Assembly (NCBI GenBank): GCA_013416795.1
Contig: RQSC01000854.1
Span: 1 to 25,479, forward strand
Reading direction: 5' to 3'
DNA length: 25,479 nucleotides
From: Prasinococcaceae sp. CCMP 1430
Taxonomy: Eukaryota > Prasinodermophyta > Palmophyllophyceae > Prasinococcales > Prasinococcaceae
Positions 8,045 to 17,068 of the stretch are shown piece after piece (positions within the stretch are counted from its first letter, which is position 1; each line of letters begins with the position of its first letter). The notes beneath the pieces were generated by a model, which saw only the letters and a list, made by a program, of their open reading frames with translations, was not told the DNA's origin and searched no databases. The position numbers and the translations under genes were made by a program.

Positions 8045-8091
8045 CCCATGCTTAGTCTACCAGTCAGGGTTCCTTGCCCTGCGGGCACAGC

Positions 8092-8932
8092 TCAATCGAT
8101 CCTGAGTTTGACACCACCCGAGACGACGCAGTCAAGCAGGGCAATGACAAAGAGGCCGCATCCGACCGCCACCACCAATGCGGCGGCAACGAGCGAGTGG
8201 TCGCTCCACCCGTTCTCACCCGCCTTGAGCTTGCGGTATATACGGCCCAGCGCGTTCGGAGCCTGCCAGAATATCGACGCCACCCGTCCCACGGCGCTAT
8301 TCGGCGCCTTCCACGCCGGCACGGGGGTCTCGGCCTGCCATCCCCCTCGCGCAAACTTCAAGAGTTTCTTGAGGTCCCTACCAGCGGTGCTGCTGTACTC
8401 GACGAATCGGCCCTCTTGCATGAAGTACAAGCTAGGGAAGACTTGGACGCCCAGTCTGCGCGCGAGGATGGTCTCCTCCGCGCCGTCGATGCGCCCCACG
8501 CGAACCTCTCCGTCGAGCTCCTCTGCGAGCTTGCGCCACGTCGGCTCTAGCGCTTTGCAGTGCGTACACCACGGCGCGTACACCTCGACGAACCACGGCG
8601 ACCCATCCTGGATGTAGTCATCGAAGGTGTCCCACTTGAGGTCCACGACCTGCGCAGCACGCGGCGCGGGGTGCAGGAGCGCCACGCCAACCCGGGCGGC
8701 TAAGTGTCAGCGCGCGGCGGCGGGGCGGGGCGGACCGTGCATGGCGTAGCAATGTGCACATCAGGGCCGGCGCCTGCAAGCCACGCGGGCGGGACTTAAA
8801 GTCACGGTCGACGGGCGCGGCCCCCACCTTATCGACGCCCCCGCTCGCCTTGCTGCCGGCCGTGGCCGCAGCAGCGGCCCCCGCACAGAGGACCGCCAGC
8901 GCCCCCAACAGCACGTGGCGCGCGCGCGCCAT
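8092..8932 (-). CDS. Membrane-anchored PDI-like thioredoxin-domain protein
   Basis: The join 8932-8828 and 8649-8092 gives 220 residues. Exon 1 (35 residues) is a signal peptide, MARAR then an Ala/Leu/Val core, ending GGVDK. The 178-base intron starts GTGGGG after AAG, ends GTGCTGCGCAG, and is phase 0. Exon 2 resumes VVDLKWDTFDDYI, a typical PDI domain opening, followed by WFVEVYAPWCTHCKALEPTW with active-site C63 and C66, and VQVFPSLYF carrying the cis-proline. A C-terminal hydrophobic stretch (LVAAALVVAVGCGLFVIALL) makes a single membrane anchor near the end, as in TMX-type ER oxidoreductases. The active site reads CTHC in place of the usual CGHC, which may shift redox potential. No KDEL-type signal is present. 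Its likely role is disulfide exchange in the ER lumen. Confidence 0.88.
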
Positions 8933-9361
8933 TGGCGCCGCGCCGACCCTCCGACCCTCCGCGCGGCGCTCAGCGCGACCCTCGCCCGCGCCGCGCACGC
9001 TGGTGTGGCGCCGCCTCGCACGCGAGCGCGCTCGCCGCGGCGCGCGGCGCGTCGCCTGGGCGCTGCAGGAGGGAGGAAGCTCCATAAAAAAGCTGCGCAA
9101 ATCGCAACGCCAACACCCGTCCATTGAGCGAGCACACATCCGTCCGACGAGCGTTTGAAAACTCGAAAGGATGTCCGCGGACGCCCCTGCACATGCGGCT
9201 TTTGATCCTGTGATGAACGGCCGAACGCATTTGCAGAATATGCTCTCCCGTGGTTAAAGAGTATATGATTTTAAACCATATCTGAAGTCCGCAGGTCTGC
9301 AAGCGAGCGGCACGTCACAAGGAAGGGACGTTGGAGGGCGTGCAGTTCTGCATTCGTTTTG
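8933..9361. promoter_or_regulatory. Divergent intergenic region with an AT-rich island
   Basis: No gene is seen between the PDI-like start at 8932 and the next plus-strand frame. Most of it is GC-rich, but 9220-9285 is AT-rich and holds nested inverted repeats: TGGTTAAA at 9251-9258 against TTTAAACCA, and ATATG at 9263-9267 against CATAT at 9277-9281. This is the best candidate for a shared core promoter. No TATA box can be placed with confidence. Confidence 0.4.
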
Positions 9362-9418
9362 ATGGAGCTGGCCGTTGTTACTCTCGCGGAGGCGGTGGCG
9401 GTGCGCCACAGCGGGCGC

Positions 9419-9464
9419 GGGGGGGGGGCGTCCCCCTGTCCCCCGCCCCCGCCCCCGCCCCCCG
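9419..9464. repeat. G10 run followed by CCGCCCCC tract (potential quadruplex)
   Basis: Ten Gs at 9419-9428 are followed by four or more C-runs of five to six bases separated by single G or T. On the minus strand the second part fits the G-quadruplex pattern. It lies about 70 bases before the likely start codon at 9530. Confidence 0.8.
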
Positions 9465-9510
9465 GCCACTCCCACGCGCGCGTTGCCGGACGGCCGGCTG
9501 GCGTCCGCGT

Positions 9511-9530
9511 CAGAGAGAGAGAGAGAGAGA
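9511..9530. repeat. (GA)n microsatellite touching the likely start codon
   Basis: About nine GA units run directly into the ATG at 9530, whose A is the last base of the repeat. Length changes here would alter the 5' leader, or, if translation starts at 9362, the reading frame. Confidence 0.8.
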
Positions 9531-10864
9531 TGGTTACAGCAGCGGCGACGCGGGCGCTGCTCGGCGACGAGGCGCGGACGACGCAGATCGACGAGTGGCT
9601 CATCGATTGGGGGGCGCGACACGAAGCGGAGGAGACCCTGGAGCTGGAACGCCGCGCACCGCGCGATGCAGACGTGGAGAGGGCGGCGAGGGCGGCTGCG
9701 GTGGCTGGTGCGTCCGCAGACGCCGCAAAAGCGGCGCTTGCTGCGAGGGCGCGCCGGCATGCGCTCGGCGCGCTCGGCGCCGCGCGGCGCATCGGCACAC
9801 GAGAGGCAGAGATCGACCGCGGCACAACGCGCACGCTTGCCGTGCGCGCTGCGCCGCTCGACGATGCGCGCCGTGCTGCGCTCGACGCTCGTGCCGAGCG
9901 GGGCGTGCACGGCGCGGCGTTCAATGCGGACAGTGCTGTCGCTCTGAGCAGAAGCATCGTGGGTGAGTATGACGACGCACCGGGCGGTCTGGACGCCGGT
10001 GTGGCAGCTGACAGCACGGAGGCGAGAGGCAGCAGCGGCAACGGGCGCATCCTCGGCTGGGGTGGCACCGCACAGGACCGTGTAGATGCCCTGCGCATCG
10101 GCGGTGGTACCGCGGGAGCCAGCGCCGAGTGCTACGCCGGAAACATGCGCGCGAGCGAGCTCGTTGGCCGCGTGCGCTGCCTGCGCTCGCGCGGCGAGCG
10201 CTCGCAGGCGATGTGCGGGCCAGGGCTTGAGAGGCGCGGACAGCCGCGGTCGGCTCACCTCGAACTTCTCCACTCCCGACGCAAGGGCGTGCATGCGCTG
10301 ACTGTCGGCGTCGATGGCGACGATGCATACGCAGAGCACGAAGACGAGGATTGGTACACACTCGCCCATGCGATCGCGGACGCCACCGCCGCACCGCAGC
10401 CGCGCACCTCCTCAAGGCAGACGAGCGCCGGCCACATACCCGCAAGGTCCTCCCGATCCGGAAAGGCGAACGATTCCATCGCTCAGAAGTCGGGTCGGCA
10501 CCCGCAGGCCAAACGCACGCAGGGAACGCCTGTGCGAGCTCAGCCCGGCACGATGCAGCGCTCGCAGCACTCCGCATATGGATCGGTGGCGCCCACGCGC
10601 AAGGGGGCCAGTAATGCACACGGGAGGGCCCGTAGCTCAGCGAAGAATTCTTCGAGCGAGGGCACGCTCATCGGCGCAGAAGTTGGCTCGAGCTTCCTAT
10701 TTCTTGGAGGTGACAAGTGGGGGCAGCTGCGAAGAGAGGAGCGCGCCGCCAGGAGAGAAGCTGACGCTCTCCGCAACGGCGCGCACGGCACCAAAGAGGC
10801 GTCATTGGCCAGCTTCGAATTGGCGCGAGCGCGAGTGCAACGCGCAGGCGTGCTATTCGGCTGA
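9530..10864 (+). CDS. Hypothetical Ala/Arg-rich protein
   Basis: The frame encodes 444 residues from the ATG at 9530; an in-frame ATG at 9362 would add 56 low-complexity residues including a polyproline run, and is less likely. The family is not recognised. The first half is a helical Ala/Arg/Glu-rich stretch (DEWLIDWGARHEAEETLELE, AARAAAVAGASADAAKAALAARARR) with coiled-coil character. The middle is Gly/Ser-rich. The third quarter contains an acidic patch (DGDDAYAEHEDEDW) followed by a basic, Ser-rich disordered stretch. The C-terminus is again helical (KWGQLRREERAARREADALRNG, FELARARVQRAGVLFG) and may be the conserved part. A perfect donor-like GTGAGT at 9963 lies inside the frame, but no frame-preserving intron was found. 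It is convergent with CTNNBL1. Confidence 0.55.
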   Translation: MVTAAATRALLGDEARTTQIDEWLIDWGARHEAEETLELERRAPRDADVERAARAAAVAGASADAAKAALAARARRHALGALGAARRIGTREAEIDRGTTRTLAVRAAPLDDARRAALDARAERGVHGAAFNADSAVALSRSIVGEYDDAPGGLDAGVAADSTEARGSSGNGRILGWGGTAQDRVDALRIGGGTAGASAECYAGNMRASELVGRVRCLRSRGERSQAMCGPGLERRGQPRSAHLELLHSRRKGVHALTVGVDGDDAYAEHEDEDWYTLAHAIADATAAPQPRTSSRQTSAGHIPARSSRSGKANDSIAQKSGRHPQAKRTQGTPVRAQPGTMQRSQHSAYGSVAPTRKGASNAHGRARSSAKNSSSEGTLIGAEVGSSFLFLGGDKWGQLRREERAARREADALRNGAHGTKEASLASFELARARVQRAGVLFG

Positions 10865-10980
10865 GTGACTCGTGCATGTTGTATACGTGTGTACACGCAG
10901 CTGTAGACCACCTCAAGTTTGTTTGATTACTCCCGCCGCCTGCACACGAATTGTCATTGGCACGTTCGCCACGGCGTCTC

Positions 10981-12847
10981 TCAGGCCTCCACGATTGCAG
11001 CAGCGCGCTCGAGCCTGTCCGCGAGCTCCTGAGCACCTTCGCCGCCGACGCTGGCAACATGGTCTCGCACAAGCGCTGCCACGAAGTCGCGCCCCTTGCC
11101 GCGCAGGTCGAGCAGCTCAGCGATGTGTGCTTGCACACCCTCGTCGCCCGAGGCCCACAGCTGTGCGAGGATGCAGCCGACTAGGCGCACGCTGAAGAGG
11201 CCTCTGTCCAGCAGCTCGACCTCGCGCTGCAGGCACACGCAAGAGCTCACACCGTCAGAGTCAGTGACATCGTGCAGATGGCGCATAGAGACACGTGCCG
11301 ACGCGAGCTTGCAAGGGTATCGCAGGAGCACATGCGGCACGTCCAACACGCACTAAGTAGCAGCTGATGCGCACACGCGCGCGCGGGCGGGCGCCCGCGT
11401 GATGTCGCACCTCGGCCTCGTCGAGCCCTGCTGGCAGCGCCTTCTCCGCCGCGAAGTACCGCTCGAGATACGAATCGAGCAATTCAAACAATCTGTCGAG
11501 CTTTTCGTACTCCTGCTCGACGAACTTGGCAAGCACACGGTCGAGCCTGTCCGTGTCTTCGAGTTCGGTGGCCAGCGATGCCACGAGCGACACGCAGCGC
11601 TCGTCAGAGAGCGCCTCTGTGTCCTCCTCGGTCCTCTTTTTGCCCTTGCCCTTGCTCGCTTGCTTATGTGCTGCAGCGGCCCCCTTCCCCATGAATGCGG
11701 AGAACGTTGTACCCAGCCCACGCACGTCGACCAGGCGCTTGCACGCCGGTGCGTAGCGCGTGCACGCGAAGTCCAGAGCGCGGAAGGCGGCAACTCGCGC
11801 TGCCGGTGCGGCGTCCTTGGACCTGGCGACGATGCACATGAGCTCCATCCCCTCGGCCTCCACGAAGGCGGCCTTACCTTCGGTGCCCATGACGATGCAG
11901 CACAGGCAGTCGAAGAGGTTCTGGCAGTGCTCTTCCTCGTCGCCGCCGGCGGGTGCCTTCCGCTTATAGGGCGCGATTGCGCGCAGGATGGCATCCGTGC
12001 CACCCTTGGCGACCACCGCAGCCTTGGCGCCCTCAGCGCTCTGCATGAGGATCGCGAGCACCTCACTGGTGTACTGCTTGTTAGCATCAAAGCCCTCGGC
12101 GTTCACACGCTTGCAAGCCCAATCCACGAAGCGTGTGCCCTCGCACACAGCGGCGGCATGCTTCGGGTCGATCGACGTGAGGTTCTCCAGACAAGTCAGG
12201 CAGCCATTGGCGCCGGCGGCCTCCTGCTGCTGCGACTCATCAAGTCGCTCGAGCGTCGATATGAGGAGCTCGAGGCCGTTCGCAGCGATGATGGCATCCG
12301 CAAGGGCTACATACGCCTCCTCGTTGTCTTCGTCCTCGTCCGCGTCCTCTGCGTCCGCATCCGTGAGTTCCGCGAGCAGCGAGACGGCGCCGCACGCGAT
12401 GTCGACGTTCTCGTGTGCGAGCAGGCCCACGGCCGTCGGCACCGCACCAAGGCGCACGAACTCGGGGTATAGCTCGGGCGATGCGGCGAGCGCGCCTAAT
12501 GCTCGCACCTCCGCGTCAAGCGCGAGCTCCGAGTCCATGAACTTCTCCGGCTTGTCGGCGTAGCGCATGCGCGCCTCCACGTTGGCGTTGAGCCGTTTTT
12601 CGAACGACACGACGACGCGACGGAGCGCGCGCGCGTCGAGCAGCAGCGTGTCCTCCTCGCCGCCGCCGTCCCCGTCGCCTGCTGCCATGGCCGCCGCGGC
12701 CGCCGCCTCAGCCTCAGCGAGCAGACGCTCACCCTCGCCCTGCGCTGGCGGCGCATCACCACCGAGCACGGTCGCGACGGAGCCGTCGAACGCGGCAGCG
12801 GCCACCGCCGCTGCGGAGCGCGCGCGCTTCGCTGGCGGGCCATCCAT
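10981..12847 (-). CDS. CTNNBL1: Beta-catenin-like protein 1 (CTNNBL1), spliceosome-associated
   Basis: The join 12847-11411 and 11226-10981 gives 560 residues, almost the length of human CTNNBL1 (563). The 184-base intron starts GTGCGA after GAG, ends TGCCTGCAG, and is phase 0. CTNNBL1 is an armadillo-like protein of the Prp19-associated spliceosome that binds nuclear localisation signals. The N-terminus has its own basic signal (PPAKRARS) and an acidic linker. The core is characteristic: KFMDSELALDAEVRALGALA, ELYPEFVRLGAVPTAVGLLAHENVDIA, GLELLISTLERLDE, FDANKQYTSEVLAILMQ, NLFDCLCCIVMG, and VLAKFVEQEYEKLDRLFELLDSY. The second exon supplies LLDRGLFSVRLVGCILAQLW and the C-terminal helices ending RLERAAAIVEA. 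Read without splicing, the first frame runs into unrelated Arg/Ala-rich sequence. It is divergent from the GST-N gene, 243 bases apart. Confidence 0.95.
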
Positions 12848-13090
12848 CGCGACTAGCCGTCAGCGTTCGGCAGATTGCCCGACCCCCGCACCCCTCCGCG
12901 TTTGCGGCCCCGCGAGCAAGCGCCGCGGACGCCGCGCTGCCGCGCGGTGTGGCAGGATGTGGTGCGAGCGGCAGGCACAAAGTGTTTAGATTTTCCCTGT
13001 CTTTCCGTCTTTCGCTTTGGTGCAGTAGCGGTCGGGGTCGCTGTGCCACACAGCGCATGCGCCCAGCGCGCCGGCGGGCAGGCGGGCGGG

Positions 13091-14177
13091 ATGGCGCTCG
13101 TCAGCATGGCGCCCGCGGCGCGTACCGCGCCTGTGACGATTGCGATCAAGGGCGGCGGCACGCGACGCGCGCAACGCTCTGCGCGCCGCGCAGCGGCGCG
13201 CGCGGCGCAGGAGGACAGGCCGCGTGCGAGCTCCGCGCTCTCGATCTTCTGCCCGCTGCTCAAGCTGCTGGGCGGCGGCGACCCCGCCGCAGAGCGCAAT
13301 GAGTTCGCGGAAACGCTCACCAGTGGCCTCGCTTCAGTCAGCAGACTGCCCTTCGGAGTGCAGGCGGCGCAGCCGGTGCCAGAGCAGCCCAGGTAAGGCC
13401 CGGAGCGCCTCGCTCTCAAGCATCAGCTCTCGGACGCGCTCCACGCGCTATCTTGGGCACGCCGTGCTCGAGCTGACCCCCAGCACGTGGCCCCATCCTC
13501 GAAAACACAATGCTACGGCGAGCCTCTGTTCTTGCAGGGAGATGCTCGTGCTCTACGAGTTCGAGGCGTGCCCATTTTGCCGGCGTGTCCGGGAGGCGGC
13601 AACCGACCTTGACTTGCAGCTGCTTATCAAGCCGTGCCCGAAGGGCGTGCCAGGCGCGCCGCTCGGGGCACACCGCGCGGAGGTCTTGGCGCTGGGTGGC
13701 AAGGAGACGTTTCCGTTCCTGGTTGACCCAAACACGGGCGAGGCGATGTATGAGAGCGAGGACATTGTCCGCTATCTCTATCGCACATACGCGCCGGCCG
13801 GCGCTTCGGTGCCGGAGTGGATTATCAAGGGGACGGCCCTGTCGGGGTGGATGCCTACGTTGCTGCGAGCTGGGCGCGGGATGAGCAAGTACGCGCGCGC
13901 GCGCGCGCAACCGCCCGCTCTGGAGCTCGAGCTGTACAACTACGAGGGAAACCAGTTCGCCCGCCTCGTGCGCGAGGCGCTGTGCGAGCTCGAGCTCCCG
14001 TACATCTGCCGCAGCGCCGGCAAGGGCAGCGAGACGCGCGAGCAGCTGCGCGCGCTGTCGGGAGCTACCACCGTGCCATACCTCGTGGACCCGAACACGG
14101 GAAAGGCCATGGGCGAGTCGCTCGACATCGTGAGGTACCTGTTCTCCGAGTACAGCGAGGAGCCGCAGGAGCCCTGA
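13091..14177 (+). CDS. Tandem GST-N/thioredoxin-fold protein of plant plastid type
   Basis: The join 13091-13392 and 13538-14177 gives 313 residues. The 145-base intron begins GTAAGG after CCCAG, ends TTCTTGCAG, and is phase 2, joining EQPR to EMLVLYEFEACPFC. The roughly 100-residue N-terminus is Ala/Arg/Ser-rich and probably organelle targeting, though a plastid bipartite signal is not clear. The first GST-N domain holds C112-P-F-C115, then GGKETFPFLVDPNTG and ESEDIVRYLY. The second (LELYNYEGNQFARLVREALCELELPYI, TVPYLVDPNTG, ESLDIVRYLF) has lost the CxxC pair. This two-domain layout with PCPKG after the first active site matches plant chloroplast 'thioredoxin family' proteins of unknown exact role. 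It probably acts in thiol or glutathione chemistry. No C-terminal GST helical domain is present. TGTAA lies 29 bases past the stop. Confidence 0.88.
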
Positions 14178-14509
14178 GAGGCGAGCGCGCGGCAAATACA
14201 GTACATGTAAATGTTGTGCAGAGGTGAGATGACATGGTGGTGGGGCCTGTGAAAGTGCCGCCTCCACCGCGCGCATGCGTCCCACCGCCTCGTACAGTAC
14301 AGTACATATTGATGCGTGCTTTCGTTAAAGCTGCTAAGGTTTACGACTGACGGCGAGGCTGAATGACGACCCGCCCACGTGCCCGAAAGGAAAGGAGTGC
14401 TCGCGGGCGGGGGGCGCCTGCCCACGAGGCACTGCAAAACTAGCACTTGCTGTGACGCCGACCTACGAGGCCACTGGGTGCGATATGCAGGGCGTGCTTC
14501 GGCGTCTCT
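14178..14509. other. Convergent intergenic region with TACAGTAC repeats
   Basis: No gene is seen. TACAGTAC occurs near 14197 and twice, overlapping, at about 14292-14304. A TGTAA at 14206-14210 may belong to the 3' end of the GST-N gene. The remainder is GC-rich and featureless. Confidence 0.5.
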
Positions 14510-16645
14510 CTAAAAGAACAGCGCTTTCCACGGCGTCGGGATGGGCGCAGGCTCGAGCCAGCCCGTCAGGAAGTCGAGGTGCTCTGTGAAGTTGGTCACT
14601 GCCATCGTGTCCTTCATGCCAGCCTTGTTGCCAATGATGAAGGTGCGCTCCTTGGGGACCTTGGCATTCTTGTAGGCGGACACATCAGTGGCGACGTTCC
14701 CATACGCTGCCCAGCTTTCGACGCCAATGCTCGCGAGGTGGTTCATGACGCCTACCTTAAAGTCGCGCACGAACTGATAGCCCGCGAAGGTACCCTTGCC
14801 CGGCAGCGCCGCCATCTTGCTGGTGGTGAGAATGACGGGCCCAGGCGGGAAGCCGTGCTTCGCGAGCCATTCAAAGGTCAGATTGTAGAAGCTCCCTTGG
14901 CGGCCAGTCAAGTAGACTGGCAGGTAGCCCTTGGCTGCCCAGTAGCGGCACAGACTCAGGCCGTTGGCGCGCGAGACCGCGTCGAACGCGCGGGCCTGGC
15001 CAGCGAAGTCGTAGATCATCTGCCCCACCATCTGCTCGTCGCCCACGTTGATAGTGCCGTCGAGGTCGAGCACGACCGCACGCGTGCCCTTCTCCAGGAT
15101 ATAGAGCGAGCCGTGGCCGATGGTGTTGTCAGATGCGACGACGGCGCGGATGGCATAGTGACCCGGCTGGGTGGAGACGAAAGGCGGGCATTCGTATCGG
15201 AGGATCCCCTTGTCATTCGTGTACACCGTGTCGAGGAAGCGATACGAGTCCATGCTGTCGTGCTGCTTGGCGAAGAGGTGCACGGCCTCGTTCTTGAGGC
15301 GCCGCGATCCATACTCGAATCTCCCCCACACGTACGGCTTGGTGCCCTCGTCGCCAACGCAGAAAACGTTGTTGTGCGAACACAACCAGTGATTGTCCTC
15401 GTTGATGGCGCGAAGCGGGCGTCGGGTCATGTCTCGCAGCCTTCCCTCTATCATCATGAGGTCCGGCCCATTGTAGTTTCCGCCATCGCGCGTGTCGCGC
15501 ATCGGCGTGAGTGTCACGCGTACGGTCATGAGCCCGACCTCCTCGGAGTTAGCGTCCATCTGCGGCTGCACGACGCGTGAGTTGATCCACCCCTTCTTGC
15601 TGGCACTCAGACTCACGCTCTTCTGCGAGCCAGCGTCTTTGACTGTGCCTCGAGCGGGGTCGGCAGACGAGGTGTCGGTGGCGGTGGCGCCCCCGGCGCT
15701 CGTGGTGCTGTCCCGCGCGCTGTCCGTAGCGGAGGGGCCCTGCCTGACCGTCTCCCGGGTCGTTCGAAGAGCCACGTTGTGCAGGACGCCCTCGTCATCG
15801 ATCTCGATGTTCTTGGCCGGAAGCAGCTCCATCTTCAGCGTTTGGGCGCCGTAGTCCAGCTCGCCGTACGGGATGGAGGCGCCGGCGACGGGCGCCGATG
15901 CACTGCCGCCGCACGTGATCGCGTTAAAGCACGCGTGGCACGGGCAGCAAAACACCTTGAGCATGGTGCCCAAGTTGCCCGTGAGGTCGACGATTTTCTT
16001 GAAGAACCCTCCGACAGCCTTTTTAGCCGTGTTGGGCTGCTTGAAGATGATGTGAATGGGCCGGTCGCTCACGTTCACGACAAAGTACGCCGCCCCCTCA
16101 AACTCGAAGTGCGTGTCGAGCCCTGCTTGGGCAAAGGTGTCAAGCTTGCGGAGGGCGCTCTCGTCCTCAATCGATCCCTTGGACGTAACCGCTTGGATCT
16201 TTGCGCTCTTCGCTTTTCCTTTGGTGCTGATTTTTCGCTGCGCGCCGATTTTGGTGTGGCACTTCAGCGCGTTGGCATCGCTCTGCTCACCGCCGACGGA
16301 CACGACCACTCTCGGCTTGCGCAAGCGCGCCGCCGGTACCACGCCGCAGACGTCGAGAATCTCGACCTTGACGAGCGTAATGAAGGGCTCGGTTGTGCCC
16401 ATTTGCTGAAAGTTCAGTTCGGGCAGCGGCACCAAGGCCCTCGTCGCCTTCTTGACCTCGTCGGAGGTGATTTCACCGCTCGCCTCTTCGGCCTCCAGCT
16501 CCTGCTCCGCCTCGAACACGCCGTCTTTAAAATGCCGGAAGGACAAAAGCCGCCCGCAAGGATGCTTCTTGCGCTCCGTGTCCGCGCCATCCTGCGCCTG
16601 TCCGTAAGGCGTCGTCGCGTTGTAGAATGCACACGCAGCGGACAT
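14510..16645 (-). CDS. Nir2/RdgB-type Ig-like plus LNS2 domain protein (phosphatidic acid binding or hydrolysis)
   Basis: The frame encodes 711 residues from the ATG at 16645; a better start may be the exon at 17068, giving 775. Residues about 85-230 look C2- or beta-sandwich-like (PFITLVKVEILDVCG, PRVVVSVGG, AAYFVVNVSDRPIHIIF). A Cys-rich patch (KVFCCPCHACFNAITC) could be palmitoylated. A Ser/Thr/Asp linker follows. The C-terminal half matches PITPNM/Nir2/RdgB proteins: an Ig-like part (YVWGRFEYG, DTVYTNDKGILRYECPP, GHYAIRAVVASDNTIGH) running into LNS2 (GTRAVVLDLDGTINVGDEQ, GYLPVYLTGRQG, HGFPPGPVILTT, WAAYGNVATDVSAYKNA, ERTFIIGNKAG). LNS2 of Nir2 senses phosphatidic acid; lipin LNS2 dephosphorylates it. 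The catalytic D527-x-D529-G-T motif is intact here, unlike Nir2, so enzyme activity is possible. No PITP domain is present. It is divergent from a diacylglycerol kinase. Confidence 0.85.
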   Translation of the reverse strand: MSAACAFYNATTPYGQAQDGADTERKKHPCGRLLSFRHFKDGVFEAEQELEAEEASGEITSDEVKKATRALVPLPELNFQQMGTTEPFITLVKVEILDVCGVVPAARLRKPRVVVSVGGEQSDANALKCHTKIGAQRKISTKGKAKSAKIQAVTSKGSIEDESALRKLDTFAQAGLDTHFEFEGAAYFVVNVSDRPIHIIFKQPNTAKKAVGGFFKKIVDLTGNLGTMLKVFCCPCHACFNAITCGGSASAPVAGASIPYGELDYGAQTLKMELLPAKNIEIDDEGVLHNVALRTTRETVRQGPSATDSARDSTTSAGGATATDTSSADPARGTVKDAGSQKSVSLSASKKGWINSRVVQPQMDANSEEVGLMTVRVTLTPMRDTRDGGNYNGPDLMMIEGRLRDMTRRPLRAINEDNHWLCSHNNVFCVGDEGTKPYVWGRFEYGSRRLKNEAVHLFAKQHDSMDSYRFLDTVYTNDKGILRYECPPFVSTQPGHYAIRAVVASDNTIGHGSLYILEKGTRAVVLDLDGTINVGDEQMVGQMIYDFAGQARAFDAVSRANGLSLCRYWAAKGYLPVYLTGRQGSFYNLTFEWLAKHGFPPGPVILTTSKMAALPGKGTFAGYQFVRDFKVGVMNHLASIGVESWAAYGNVATDVSAYKNAKVPKERTFIIGNKAGMKDTMAVTNFTEHLDFLTGWLEPAPIPTPWKALFF

Positions 16646-16822
16646 CGGGCGCGAGCGCGCGTTGTGTGCGCGCGCGCACGCGCGGGGAGAGGCGGCAGAT
16701 GTGCGTCAGCAACCGCACCGCAATCAATGCTGACCTCTAGCAAATTGTGGCGAACGGACGTTGCGCCGAGGCCATTGGCACACGATGGAGGCATGGCGAC
16801 CACTCTATTTTGCTAGGCCCAC

Positions 16823-17068
16823 CTCGTCCTTTGCCTTGGTCTTCGTTTCCCCCGCCTCGGCAGTGCCCGGCGGCATGAGCTGCCGCATGAGCTCTTGGTT
16901 CGCCCGCGCCACGCTCGGCGACACCTCGGGCGGGTGTGAAATCTCGGCGGACGCCACGCGGTGCGGCATTGCGTCCGGCGCCGCCGGCGCCGCGGGCGCG
17001 CCACCGCCCGCCGCCCCCGCCCCCGGCGACGCGCTCGCCTCGGGCTCCTTGCTCGAAGCCGCCCCCAT
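16823..17068 (-). CDS. Probable 5' exon of the LNS2 gene, with N-myristoylation signal
   Basis: The ATG at 17068 opens 82 codons starting MGAASSKEPE, which fits the N-myristoylation rule (Gly2, Ser6). A Pro/Ala/Gly-rich linker and a helical stretch (VSPSVARANQELMRQLMPP) follow, then ETKTKAKDE. After GAG comes GTGGGC. A phase 0 acceptor, GGCGCAG, ends at 16592 on the minus strand, just before GATGGCGCG. The 231-base intron would remove the ATG at 16645 and join KAKDE to DGADTERKKHPCG of the LNS2 frame, giving 775 residues. Unspliced, the frame stops at 16805 after five more codons and would be an 87-residue orphan. The splice is inferred; a separate small gene is the alternative. Confidence 0.5.

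Noticed and set aside
9963-10075. Intron within the hypothetical gene
   Set aside because: Donor is good but the nearest plausible acceptor would break the reading frame and lacks a pyrimidine tract.
11399-12472. 357-codon plus-strand open frame
   Set aside because: Antisense shadow of CTNNBL1, whose identity and full length are clear.
14579-16816. Two long plus-strand frames opposite the LNS2 gene
   Set aside because: Val/Arg/His-rich shadows; the minus strand carries Nir2-like and LNS2 motifs throughout.
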